A DNA stretch of 60,000 bases, taken from positions 2,818,001-2,878,000 of the forward strand of contig NC_045146.1 of NCBI RefSeq assembly GCF_008831285.2, given 5' to 3'. The DNA is from Nymphaea colorata (taxonomy: Eukaryota; Streptophyta; Magnoliopsida; Nymphaeales; Nymphaeaceae). Below the pieces are notes generated by a model, which saw nothing but the letters and a program-made list of their open reading frames with translations, was not told where the DNA came from and ran no database searches. Positions 19,888 to 30,600 of this stretch are shown here, one piece after another. How positions within the stretch are numbered: position 1 is the stretch's first letter; every line of letters begins with the position of its first letter. The position numbers and the translations under genes were made by a program.

Positions 19888-21480
19888 GAAGAGTAAACAA
19901 TTAGACCTTCCCAACAAGCTATTATTTGTAGAAAAAAAGTTACTTAAGATGAGGGCCCAGTCTTCTACAAGTTTCTTGTTGTAAATTCGTTGGCAAACAT
20001 GACCTTTACCAACTCCAATCTCCAGTTCCTTAGAAATTTCTAACTTTGCTCTTACATTACTTCGCTGTAGTTGGTATTTCTATTTCTTAAATCTTCTCCA
20101 GTCTAGAATATAATCAATTCTCATAAAACAGATAATCCACTGCTTCCACAAGTAAGATGAAGTTCATAATCTTCTCAAGCCCTTCAATGTGCACCTTTCT
20201 AAGTTTTTAAACATATTAATTTCTTCACATGGCCGGAATAAACCAACTCATAAACTAAACAAAATTCAGTTCCATATCATACTTCAAATTCACAAGCTTA
20301 GCAAACATGAAAAACTTAAAAAAAAAAAAAAAAGCTATACATTGATAAGCTTTAGAGGTTGGGATGTCAATATATCCGATTTAGATCAGATATCCAACTG
20401 AACTGTTCCAAAAACAATTGGATACAAAAAAAATATTAACATTCAACTAAAAAATTGGATTGGACTCGGACTTAAGAAATAACATCCAATTGAATTCGGT
20501 TTTAGTTAAATATCTGTTCAGATTTAGATTCATTTCGGATTTAGTTTTAAATAAATATCCTATATCCAACGGTTCCACATTTTGAAAATCAGTCATATTG
20601 GGTCCAAAATTCAGATTCAGACATGAATGTAAAAGTCAGACACAGATTGTGAAATCAGATTTTGGATTCGGATTCAGATACGACCTTTCTTTGCTTCTAT
20701 TCGAACCTGAATATGTGAATGTCCAAAAAAGCGGATATCCTTTAAGATATATCCGATTCAAATATGATCCATTGATATGCCTATTATGAGAGTGTGTTCC
20801 TTGCTCGGAAAAGTTCAAGCTAGCTTCCTCCTCACCATTAATGGGCCATTTCTCCTTGACACTTTGAAGATTGCTAGTTTTAACCACTATTCGGAAAGAA
20901 AGATCTCAGGCAAAATGACAGAAATTAGTACCCATTGGTTCTTTCCTCTGTTAAGGGGGTGTTTGAATGCCACAGACAAACGTCGATGGATGAAAACACA
21001 GACGTTTTGTTAATAGATAAAATGCCAGGATGTTTGTCATTGGACCAAAAAAATAATGTCTACCGCGTGTGATTGGCACAGACAAACGTCCGTAGACATG
21101 CCTCACCGTGTGTGACTGTAGCGTGGACAAAAAGTGGAGAGACACAAAATGTTACCGCGCGTGACCGGCGACTGGTGTGAAGGGCAGTGAAGATGACGGT
21201 GGCCGGCGAGAGGCGAGCGGCAGATTTTCTGTCCATAGATTTAGGTCGGACAAAAATCAGCAGACATGTTTTCGGCCGGCGCTTGATTGTGCCTAGCAGA
21301 AAAGTGTAGGTAAGTCTGGGCATCGGGACCGGGTACTTGATGGGTACGTGGATTGATTGGGTCTCGGCTGACCCGACAATGTATCGGGCCGACCTGAAAA
21401 CCAAATTTTCACAAAACTAGGTTTTTGAACGCCTCATTGAAGTTTTATAAATTATAGTTAATTTCTCAAAACTTCATATA
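19888..21480 (+). repeat. Upstream repeat block, copy 2 of 3
   Basis: It is collinear with 8095-8935 and, over a longer span, with 23666-25870. Landmarks are GTTGAAGAGTAAACA, CTTAAGATGAGGGCC, CTCATAAAACAGATAATCC, CACCATTAATGG and ACAAAACTAGGTTTTTGA. A GGATTTGGAT-family MITE (20359-20783) is inserted in it. No gene is seen. Confidence 0.65.
20359..20783. mobile_element. hAT-type MITE, GGATTTGGAT family
   Basis: It opens TTGGGATGTCAATATATCC and closes ATCCATTGATATGCCTA, inverted counterparts of each other. Flanks TTTAGAGG and TTATGAGA agree at only 5 of 8 bases, so the target duplication is eroded. The 425-bp body is full of GGATTCAGAT-type repeats. Confidence 0.6.
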
Positions 21481-21602
21481 TGACACACAAGCACTTAGGA
21501 ATGGTGGTTTGGAGTCAGTGGCCGGTAGGTGGGCTTCTTGCTGGTTTGGGGCTAGATAGATAGGTTTATCTCTTATACTGCAAAAGGAAAGTTAGATAGA
21601 GC

Positions 21603-21797
21603 TAAGGGCCGAGGCAGAATGGCCGGCAGGGGCCACGACTCCCCTTAGAAATTTAAAATTTCAACAACTTACATGTAAATTTCATAAATTTTAGTTTAAC
21701 CTGTATAAAAAATATAGAAAATTATATTTCGACCCTTTTAAAATTTTGAAAGTATTAGCTCGGTTGTTGAAATAAAAAAATTATGGCTTTGCCCCTA
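21603..21797. mobile_element. hAT-type MITE, GGGGCGGAG family
   Basis: It starts TAAGGGCCGAGGC and ends GCTTTGCCCCTA. Flanks GATAGAGC (21595-21602) and GATACAGC (21798-21805) agree at 7 of 8 bases. Confidence 0.6.
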
Positions 21798-22433
21798 GAT
21801 ACAGCATAGGCGCATTCCTGAGATACTGACACAACATTAAACCCTAGGAGCAGTGGAAAAAGGAGGGCGAGTTTAAATCGGGGATTTTCCTTCTCAACTA
21901 ATATGAAAGAGAAAAAAAGATAAAATAAGCATCATGTTGAAAAGGTCTTACCTATAATATTCAAATGGTTGAAGAAATTTTTATTTTTTAGCCTATTTTT
22001 TTGCTTGTGATTTCAAAAAAAAATTATTCTTTATTATTTTTAGTAGGGACCATACTTCTCTTCAAAAACGTTAATAAAACTAGCTGCACATCATCGTTTA
22101 GTATTACTTCTATCACTAAATTGATTACATTTGTACTATTTTAGTTAGTATTTTATGTGCTTAAGTGAATAGAAGTTTATTTCAGAGCCTTATCTGAAAG
22201 TTTTGTGACCTTTTTTAAAAGTTTCAGAAATTACCTTTTTTTTTATTATAGTCGACGGATAGGCATGAGATATATAAATAAAAAAAAAAAACAAAACGAA
22301 GATCTAAATATACATTGTTGAGGTGTGGAAGAATCTTCTAATACGAGGCACATGTTTTTAATAATAGTGCAACTATTCCAACAACATAATATAAATGCAT
22401 ATTAAGGTCAGTTTTAAGGGCACCAACTTTAAA

Positions 22434-22862
22434 TAAGGTTGTACACGGGCCAAGTCAAGCTCAAGTTGGACCAGCTCGAGGTCCAGCCGATTCAGAAAAC
22501 TCAAGCTTGAATTCATGTGGAACTGGAGTTGATCTCAGTAAACCAAGCTCGAGTTCGACTGGACGATAAAACGTTGAGCTCGTACTCAACTCATTTAACT
22601 TGTTTATGTTCAGCATGCCTTGCTTCTTTTAACTCGTTATCTCGTTTACCTGCTAAACATTTAACTATTTTCTCATTATAATTCAACATTCATTACGCCG
22701 AGTCAAAAGTTTAAATAAATCAAGTTCTTACAACTCTAACTTGACATGCTCAACATTTGGAGCATGCAATTGAATTTGAGCTCGGATCATTATAAATGAG
22801 TTGACTTTGGGTCAAGTTTTGACAAGTGTGGGCTCCAGGTGACTTGACTCGTTGTGCAGCTC
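22434..22862. mobile_element. GAGCTCG-family MITE, ends eroded
   Basis: It begins TAAGGTTGTACACGGGCC, carries repeated CAAGCTCGAG and GAGCTCGTACTC motifs and ends near CTTGACTCGTTGTGCAG. No target duplication was found, so boundaries are approximate. Confidence 0.45.
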
Positions 22863-22980
22863 CACCTCCTCACCCATGCGAGTCAAGTCACCCATTTTGT
22901 TGTGGTCAATGAAGCATTATTGTAGTCAAGTTCTATCTCAAGGAGCTTTATTGTAGTCAATGAAATTTGGTGGAAACATT

Positions 22981-23258
22981 GACAAGGACGGGAGAGGAAT
23001 TGGAGTTTCGACCTTTCTCTAATGAATTGATATATATATATATATATAATCTAATCTCATATCTTGAACATTTGAAATTTGGTGCACATTGACAAGGACG
23101 GGAGAGGAATTGGAGTTTGGACCTTTCTCTAATGAATTGATATATATATATATATATATAATCTAATCTCAAATTTCTCATATCTTGAACATTTGAAATT
23201 TGGTGCACATTGACAGGGACGGGAAAGGAATTGGAGTTTGGACCTTTCTTTAATGAAT

Positions 23259-23353
<95 letters not shown>

Positions 23354-23400
23354 CTAATCTCATATTTCTCATATCTTGAACATTTGAAATTAGATTTCTT
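22981..23400. repeat. Three tandem units of 110-121 bp with (TA)n expansion
   Basis: Units begin with GACAAGGACGGGAGAGG at 22981, GACAAGGACGGGAGAGG at 23091 and GACAGGGACGGGAAAGG at 23212. Each contains a TA tract after ATGAATTGA. The tract is short in the first two and about 90 bp in the third (23261-23351). Each unit ends with TCTTGAACATTTGAAAT. Confidence 0.9.
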
Positions 23401-24067
23401 CTTGCACTTGAGGTTTAAATAGTTTGAAGGAATTGCTTTTCTTTCTTCTATTTTAAATTTTCTTTCTGTTTTGTTCTTAAATCACTTCATTTGACCTTTT
23501 TCACCTAAACCATGCAATACAAGTACACTTGAAATTAAGCCTACATAAGCATCACTTCCATATACTATAGTTCAATGTAAACATTCATTTGTACATCTAA
23601 ATATGCAATATCTATGCTCTATCACATAGTATTGTCTTTTTCTATATTTTCAGTATTGATTTCTGCGTTGAAAAGTAAACAGTTAGACTTTTCAAGCCGC
23701 TATTATTTTATTTGCAGAAAAAAGTTGCTTAAGATGAGGGCCAAGTCTTCCACAAGTTTCTTGTTGCAAACTTATTGACAATCATAAACTTTGCCAACTC
23801 GAATCTCAAGCTCATTAGAAATTGTTTAATTTTTCTCTTACGCTACTTCGCTCCAAATTTGTTCGTATTTCTATTTCTTAAATCTTCTTCAATCTAGAAT
23901 ATAAACAATTCTCATAGAATAGATAATCCACTGCATCGACAAGTAATTTGAAGTTCATATTCTTCCTCCTTTCTAACTTTTCAAACATCATAATTCCTTC
24001 ACATGGCCGGATTAAGACAATTTGTAAACAAAAAATACTCAGTTCACATATATGACATGCCTATTAC

Positions 24068-24870
24068 TAGGGTTGAACAAGGAGCTCGAGCTCGACTCGT
24101 TAAAGCTCGGTTCGTGGATAACTTCGAGCCGAGTCATTTGCTTAACGAGTTGAACTCAAGTTCATGAGTTGACTCGTTCAAATATTCGAGTTGAGTTCAA
24201 GCTCCACACGTAACTACCGAGTTGAGCGTGAGCCTTAATCAAGTTGATATATTTAAATGAGTTTATGAGTTTGTCGAGCCTTAATCAAGTCGAGTTCTAG
24301 CTTCAACTAGGGCTGGGCGTCGGGCCGGGCCGCCGCCGGGCCGGGCTTGGGCCGGGCCCGGGCCCGACAGCCAGGCCCGGGTCGGCCCGGCCCGTTAGGC
24401 CCGGTAATTAAATATATAAATATATATATATATATATATTAATTTTTTTGGTTTAATAATATATTTTTATTCTTAATAAATATTTTTTATATTTAAAAAT
24501 ATTATTTTATAATTTAAAATTATTTTTTTAATTAAAATGGGCCTGGCTGGGCTGGCCTGCCCGATGGGCCGGCCCGATACCCACCCATAGCTTCAACACG
24601 TAATGATTGACATCAATTCTATTCAAATGAGTTTGTCGAGTCTTAATCAAGTCGAGCTCGAGCTCAACATGTAGCAATGAATATCAATTCGATTTGAACA
24701 AGTTTGCCGAGCCTTGACCGAGTCGAGCTCGATCTCAACAGTGACTGCCGAGTAGAGTTCAAACTGCTTCCATCGAGCCGAGTCGAACTGAGTCAATCTC
24801 AAGGTTTCATTAGTTAAGCCGAGCTCGAGCTGACTAAACTAGGAGTCTACTCGACTCGTGTTCATCCCTA
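24068..24870. mobile_element. GAGCTCG-family MITE carrying a nested MITE
   Basis: It starts TAGGGTTGAACAAGGAG and ends CTCGTGTTCATCCCTA. Flanks CCTATTAC and CTTACCAC agree at 5 of 8 bases, consistent with an old insertion. The body consists of units with GAGCTCGAGCTC and GTTTGTCGAGCCTTAATC, the reverse-orientation counterpart of the 71-bp repeats in the 53673 element. A younger element interrupts it at 24308-24589. Confidence 0.65.
24308..24589. mobile_element. Nested hAT-type MITE, GGGCCGGGC family
   Basis: Termini TAGGGCTGGGCGTCGGG and CCCGATACCCACCCATA are inverted repeats. The exact 8-bp GCTTCAAC lies at 24300-24307 and 24590-24597. The 282 bp consist of GC-rich arms around an AT-rich core. 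It is inserted into the GAGCTCG element, so it is younger than its host. Confidence 0.8.
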
Positions 24871-26200
24871 CTTACCACTCATTATGCATAGTAAAACCCT
24901 AGGGGTCTTGCTTAATGCAACTAGGCATGGACTGGTATATGATTAGTCTTTGTTTTAAGTCCTTCAGCTCTATGTGCTATAAAGGACACAAGTTGAAAGG
25001 GGATGTTTGACAACTCACTGTCCAAACGACCCTTAAATGGATGAAGGGTTGATCATCAAGCTTTCCCCTCACCATTAATGGTTCAGTTGTGCCTTGTCTT
25101 TATGCTTAACTACTATTTAGAAGATAAAATTTCACAATAAATGACATAAATTCTGGCCACTGGCTTTTTCTTCTCTTAATATCAATATGTTTTTTTCCCA
25201 GTTTTTCTCTATCTCTTTCTTCTTTCTTTAATACTCACTTCATACCTTGAAAAATCCATTTGACCTTTTCAAATATATTAAACTTCTTTGGCTCCTGTGT
25301 AACAACCCGACCCACTCTCGGGATTGGGTTCCTGGTTCGATGGATCCCAACCCGCCCCCTAGCAGTTTCGGCCCTAACAAAAAAAAGTTAAGAATCAGGA
25401 TAATCGTCTCATTAATGGCCTCCATTTATAAGCCCTTGAAGAACCCTCACAATTTTCAATACGATACTAAACTTATGGGGTGTTACAATGTTTTGACTAG
25501 TTTTGTCCTTTGGCTTTCAATTTCGCTGTAATTTCATTTTGTATTAACTAATTTAATATGATTAGCACATTTGAGTGACAGTCAAAACTATTTTTAAAGG
25601 TAAAACTAAGAGTGCGCCAAAACTGGATCTTATTAAAACCCAATTCTCATAAAACTTTGTTTTCGAAAACAGAGTCATATTGTTCATAAAAAGACTATGC
25701 GTGGGGTGTGACACCCAAATACAAGAACTATTTTTAAAGCTCAATTACAAACTTAGTTTTTTAAAACCAGATTTTTACAAGACTAGGTTTTTGAGGGTCT
25801 CATAGAAACGCCTTCTTGAAGTTTCATAAATCATAATTAATTTCTCAAAAATTCATGTTTTATTAGCTTGTACCTTATTATCCTATCCTTATAATCTCAA
25901 AACTTTTTAAAAAAGTAACTTTTCCGAAACTCTCATAAATCTTAATCAAATTCCAATAACTTTTTACAATTGACATAATTTATTTTGTTATATATAGGGA
26001 AATTTTGTTATATATAGGGACGAAGAGGATGGTATCATATGATGTCTTTCTTAAAATTCATTTCTTAACGTCCTACGAAAATGTTTGTCTCAAAGCTAAA
26101 AAATGCATGCATTTTACATTTCTCTACCTTTTGATTAAATGGAATATACTTCTTAGCATTGGAACCTCTCAGCCTTTTATGCATGCATATTGTTGTTTGT

Positions 26201-26434
26201 TCTGCGTGTCTCGATCGTTCTTTTGCCATCGACTTAGCCTAAACAAAACACTGTTATGCGTGTCTCGATCGTTCTTTTGCCATCGAATTAACCTAAACAA
26301 AACACTGTTCTGCGTGTCTCGATCGTTCTTTTGCCATCGACTTAGCCTAAACAAAACACTTTCGTCTGTTTCGATGTTCCAATGCATTCAAACGATCTCT
26401 TTTTCGCGATGTTCCAATGCATTCAAACGACCTC
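26201..26434. repeat. 54-bp tandem repeat x3, then a short tandem pair
   Basis: The unit begins CTGCGTGTCTCGATCG and ends CTAAACAAAACACTGTT. It occurs at 26202, 26256 and 26310 with almost no change, each 54 bp and so frame-preserving. A second pair, GATGTTCCAATGCATTCAAA, follows at about 26373 and 26408. The surrounding 242-codon open frame (26005-26733) repeats the same 18 residues, but shows no domain and is not called as a gene. Confidence 0.9.
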
Positions 26435-27379
26435 CTCTATGCAAAATTACTAAAATGTCTCCCAAATCAGGAACATGTCTTTCCATGTTAACAGCTGGAA
26501 ATATGAAAGATGAATATGTGGAAGGGCATTTTAGTGAATCCCCTCATTTCCCACCGACAAGATGGAAAATCTGTTTTTTCATAAGGGCGTCTTTTCGTAT
26601 GTCATTTTTTAAATATCATGAGGTCATATTTGGAATTAAGCACATAGACACCGCTATTAGTATGGACGTGGGTACGTTGAGACGGTACAAGTACAATGAT
26701 TTTAGAAAATCAAAGTATTGGGTTTTGATATAGTGTACATCTAAATGTACGCATTATATGTGTAATAATCCATAAAAAAAACCTCAAAATTAAAAGCAAT
26801 GAAAATATAGAATCTACGTGAAATGAAAATAAAAAGTATAAACATAAAAATAAAAATTAGGTTTGAAACTATAAATTTTAAAATCATATTGGTATATGAT
26901 TTTTTTCGTGGGTCGAATAATGATGTAAATACCTTTAGTCATAAAAAAAATTATGAGAAAAAAATTTAAAAAAAATAAAAATATTACCAACGGCAGTAGA
27001 TATTTAAGTACAGGCTTGTTAACTCTACGTACTGTGCATCGGCCCAACCTGTTAGGAGTTGGGCTCGAATTGGCCCAACACCTAAAACTAAGGTTCGAAT
27101 TGGATAGGACAATTAAACTCAAGCTTGAATTCAGTTTGATTAATTTAAACAATATATTTTTAATAAAAAATAATATGTAAATATAATTAATTATAATAAA
27201 ATATTATATAAATATAAATTAATAAAATAAATATTAAAAAAATTATCAAGTCCACCTAAACTCAGGCCCAACCGAGGTGACTCGGTGCTCTTTTTCTTAT
27301 CAAACCCAATATGGAGACGATTCGACCGAGTGGAAAGTTGGCGGGGGGGGGGAAGCGGGCACACGAATCCAAGATGGAC

Positions 27380-27674
27380 GCCGTGTTCATCCCGACCTAG
27401 CGGTCCGCACCGAGAAGGAAAGACGACGCCGAGCGCTTACCGCAGCCATCCATCTCCAACTGTGGGCGATCCAACCGTCCATCCTGTCGACGGCGATGCT
27501 GAGGAGGGAGAGGCCAGGATCTGGCGGTTCCATGCTGGCTTTAGCTTTAGCAAAGCAGTCCACGTCCGACGACAAGTCGCCAACCCATCCGCCTCCACCT
27601 CTCTCATTGCTCCCCGATATATTCTCGAGTAGTTCCTTCCGCTTTTTCGTGGTTTCCGGATTGAGAAGGTGGAA
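27380..27674 (+). promoter_or_regulatory. Promoter and 5' leader of CYB561 copy B
   Basis: It is homologous to 9340-9639, with indels. CCGACCTAGCGGTCC, GGATCTGGCGGTTCCATGC and CCGATATATT are kept, while CCGCGG-rich codon-like runs differ. The leader is shorter than in copy A. No distinct TATA box is certain. Confidence 0.4.
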
Positions 27675-30600
27675 ATGGGAGGAGCGAGGATGAGGGAATT
27701 GGGAGTGCAGTCATGGCGGTTGGCGGTAGTGGCACAGGTGTTGGGCGTCGCCGCGTGCGTTATGGTGCTGGTTTGGTGCATCCACTTCAGGGGAGGCCTC
27801 GCTTTTGTAGCCACCAACAAGTCTCTCATCTTCAATGTATGTGAGTTTGCAGTACTGCTTTTCTTTCCTTCTGATTTCTCTTCCCCCTGCGATTGCTGTT
27901 CGAGCTGCAGAGGGAGTTGTTTCAGCTTCAATTTCGTGCTTTAATTTCTTTTCTGTTAAGTTCCTTCCCCTATTCGATTGAGTTTCTTGGGAAAATGGAT
28001 TTTGTTAGCTGGTTTGGAATTTGTTGAGAAGAGGAAGATGAAGGTTGTCGGTAGAATGGTGGTTGGTCGGGGAGAACGCCATGAATTGACACATGGACGA
28101 GTCTTAATTCTGTCACGGATTTTTTTTGTTTTGTTTTGAGTGTTTGAGTCGTGACGATGGTGAACACCATGAGACAGAAGAAATGAAATGTCTTCCGATC
28201 GATCGCATAGTTTTCTTGCGCAACAGATCTTTCCTTCTCTTTGGGTTCGAACCTGAAGAATGAGAAAAGGCAAAAAAAAAAAAAAAAAAAAGTCGTTTTC
28301 TTTTTGTTGGTACTGGATGTGTCAAACACTCTATTAACCCAGGTTGTTTATATATATATATATATATGTAATTATAAAAATTAAGTTGCCCACAGCTTAT
28401 CTGAAGCTATGTTATTGGTTGAAAGTGTTATAAAAGGAGTTCTATGATCATCTATATACTACGTTCCAAATTGTTTTTGTTTGGCAGTGAGAGATGAAAA
28501 AAATATAAGAGTTTTGACTAACAGAACGCATCAAATATAAAAGAAGAATATTGTTTTTGAAAAGTAACTTATATATAAAAAAAATTATGAGTATTTTTTA
28601 TAGAACTAACTAAGTAAACGTGAGCTGAATAAATCCGGCATTTTCAATGAATATAAAATTGTGTCAGAAATTTAAAATTGACCATTATTTGGTGTTTTTT
28701 TTTTCAGTTTTGATTTGAAAAACACATCTTTATATGTCATTAGTTTCTCGAAAAATAACTGCCTATATATTGTACTTAAAGGTACATTAGTCCTTTTCTT
28801 CAATTTCAATTGATCAGTTGATCAATTGAAGTTTCTCTTAAAAAAAAAACAAAAAGAAATGTGGAAGGGGCCCTCCATTTGAGATATATAACAATCAAAT
28901 ATATTAAAACATTAACATATATATATTAAACTAATTTTGTGAAGCCACCTTGAGAGTTTGTGTCATATTTCCGCATGGTTGGCATGAGAGTGGACGCCAC
29001 TCCGGCCCTAGACCAAGACGGGCTGTTGGGCTCCTAACATGGAATCATATAAATAACCAAAACACCCCTATTGGTTAAATGGAGGACCTTTCCCGATAAA
29101 GGGGAATGTGGAGTCCAGAAATTTATTTATTACCTAAATGGGCTTTTATTAGAAAGTGGGAACATGCCTTCTCATGTTAGCTGCATAACATGGAAAGTTC
29201 TCCCAAATTCCACTAATTGAGTTTACTGCCATAATTTGACAGAAATTGCCTGTTAGTGTCCATCTATTTTTTGTTGGAAACTCAGTAATCTTTTTGTTGA
29301 TCTGTTTTCCTTTTAAACAATCCAAACCTACTAAAGATCTCTAGGGTGGCTGTGGCATTTTAGAAAATTTTTATAAAACTATGTACTTTTTAGTCTTCTA
29401 ATATTTTCACAATTTTCCATTTTATCCTTTCAAAAGTCTTTCTTTTTTCACTTAAGAAAGCATTTTAGTCATTACATGGCCCCTGCATGCCAACAAAGTA
29501 TGCATATAGCTACTAGCTTCAACGGCCCAACATAAGGTCTTGTGTTTGATTATGTGAGAAAAGAAAATATTTTGATTTTTTTTTTGTCTAGATCAAATTT
29601 TCCCATAAAATCTAAGGGCGTTTTAGTAATTTTAATTCCCCCTTTAGTTACGATGATAAAAGTCTAAACCGTCTTCCAGAGTCTAGACCTTGGCATAATT
29701 CGAGAGCAGTCTTCTTTCCTCTTTCTTGAAAACTAAGTGGTTATCTTTTTTTAGATATATTATGAAAATTTGCTTGTTTTTATTTGAATAACAAAACGTG
29801 CTTATAATATATGAATAACATGTAATCTGATTCGGTAGATTAGGTGCAAACAACATTTTAATTACTGAAAGAAAATTCTAGTTGAGAAATTTTAAATGCA
29901 AACAATTTTTATTAAATGATAAAATGTTGGATGCTTTTGTGACACGATGTCTGTTGCTTTGTTTTCAAGTGAGGGAAAAACTGTGGAACGAAGAGCCAAA
30001 CCCTTCCATTTTCTACTTTGGAGGGTTTAGGGTTGTTTTCCTACTTAGATTACTTAGATGGGCCGCTAGACAACTAAAGTGTTGCACTGTCGCCATTTGC
30101 AATCTAAAAAAGTAATGCCTACTGTAATTGAATTGGCGATCAAACTCTCAGTCGAACCAACAATGTTACATCTCTTGAAACAACCATGAAATGCTACATC
30201 TCTTGAAACAACCATGAAAAATTTGTTACTGTAGCTTGGCAGCAGAGGAATAATGATTTGATGAAAAGAAGAAGAAAACCTCTGTAGAGGAATAATGATT
30301 TGATGAAAAGAAGAAGAAAACCTCTGTGTTTCTTCCGCCATAATTACTACATGAATTTATGAGTTTATGGTACTTCTAATTACAACCGGTGGCTTTAGTA
30401 ATATAATTTTTATTTTAAGATTTTGTCATTATGTGAATATTTAACCATAGATTAATTCTTTCTTGGAAAGGATACTGGCAAATTGCCCTAAGGTTCTAGG
30501 GATGAGTAGCAAGGAACCTGGCACCGAGTGTGCCATGTAAACATCTGGCAGCTAATTACTACATGAATTGGGATAGCGAACTGACAAGTATTTGTTTTGT

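Larger units (their letters stand above)
23666..25870 (+). repeat. Upstream repeat block, copy 3 of 3
   Basis: It repeats the 19888-21480 block: GTTGAAAAGTAAACAG, CTTAAGATGAGGGCC, AGATAATCCACTGCATCGAC, CACCATTAATGG and GACTAGGTTTTTGAGGG appear in the same order. It is longer because two nested MITEs sit at 24068-24870. No gene is seen in it; the frame at 25247-25531 is not family-like. Confidence 0.65.

Noticed and set aside
20951-21330. Additional Tourist-like MITE starting TTAAGGGGGTGTTTGAATG
   Set aside because: The left end looks right, but no matching right end or TTA partner could be found.
22981-23400. CRISPR-like array
   Set aside because: The three units are directly adjacent, with no unique spacers of constant length, and the genome is a plant.
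24308-24420. CpG-island or promoter-like GC-rich patch
   Set aside because: It is the GC-rich arm of a MITE with defined ends and target duplication, not a promoter.
26005-26733. 242-codon open frame as a protein-coding gene
   Set aside because: Its length is inflated by three copies of a 54-bp repeat. It has no domain and no gene-like promoter, and it sits in repeat-rich DNA. It is kept only as a finding.
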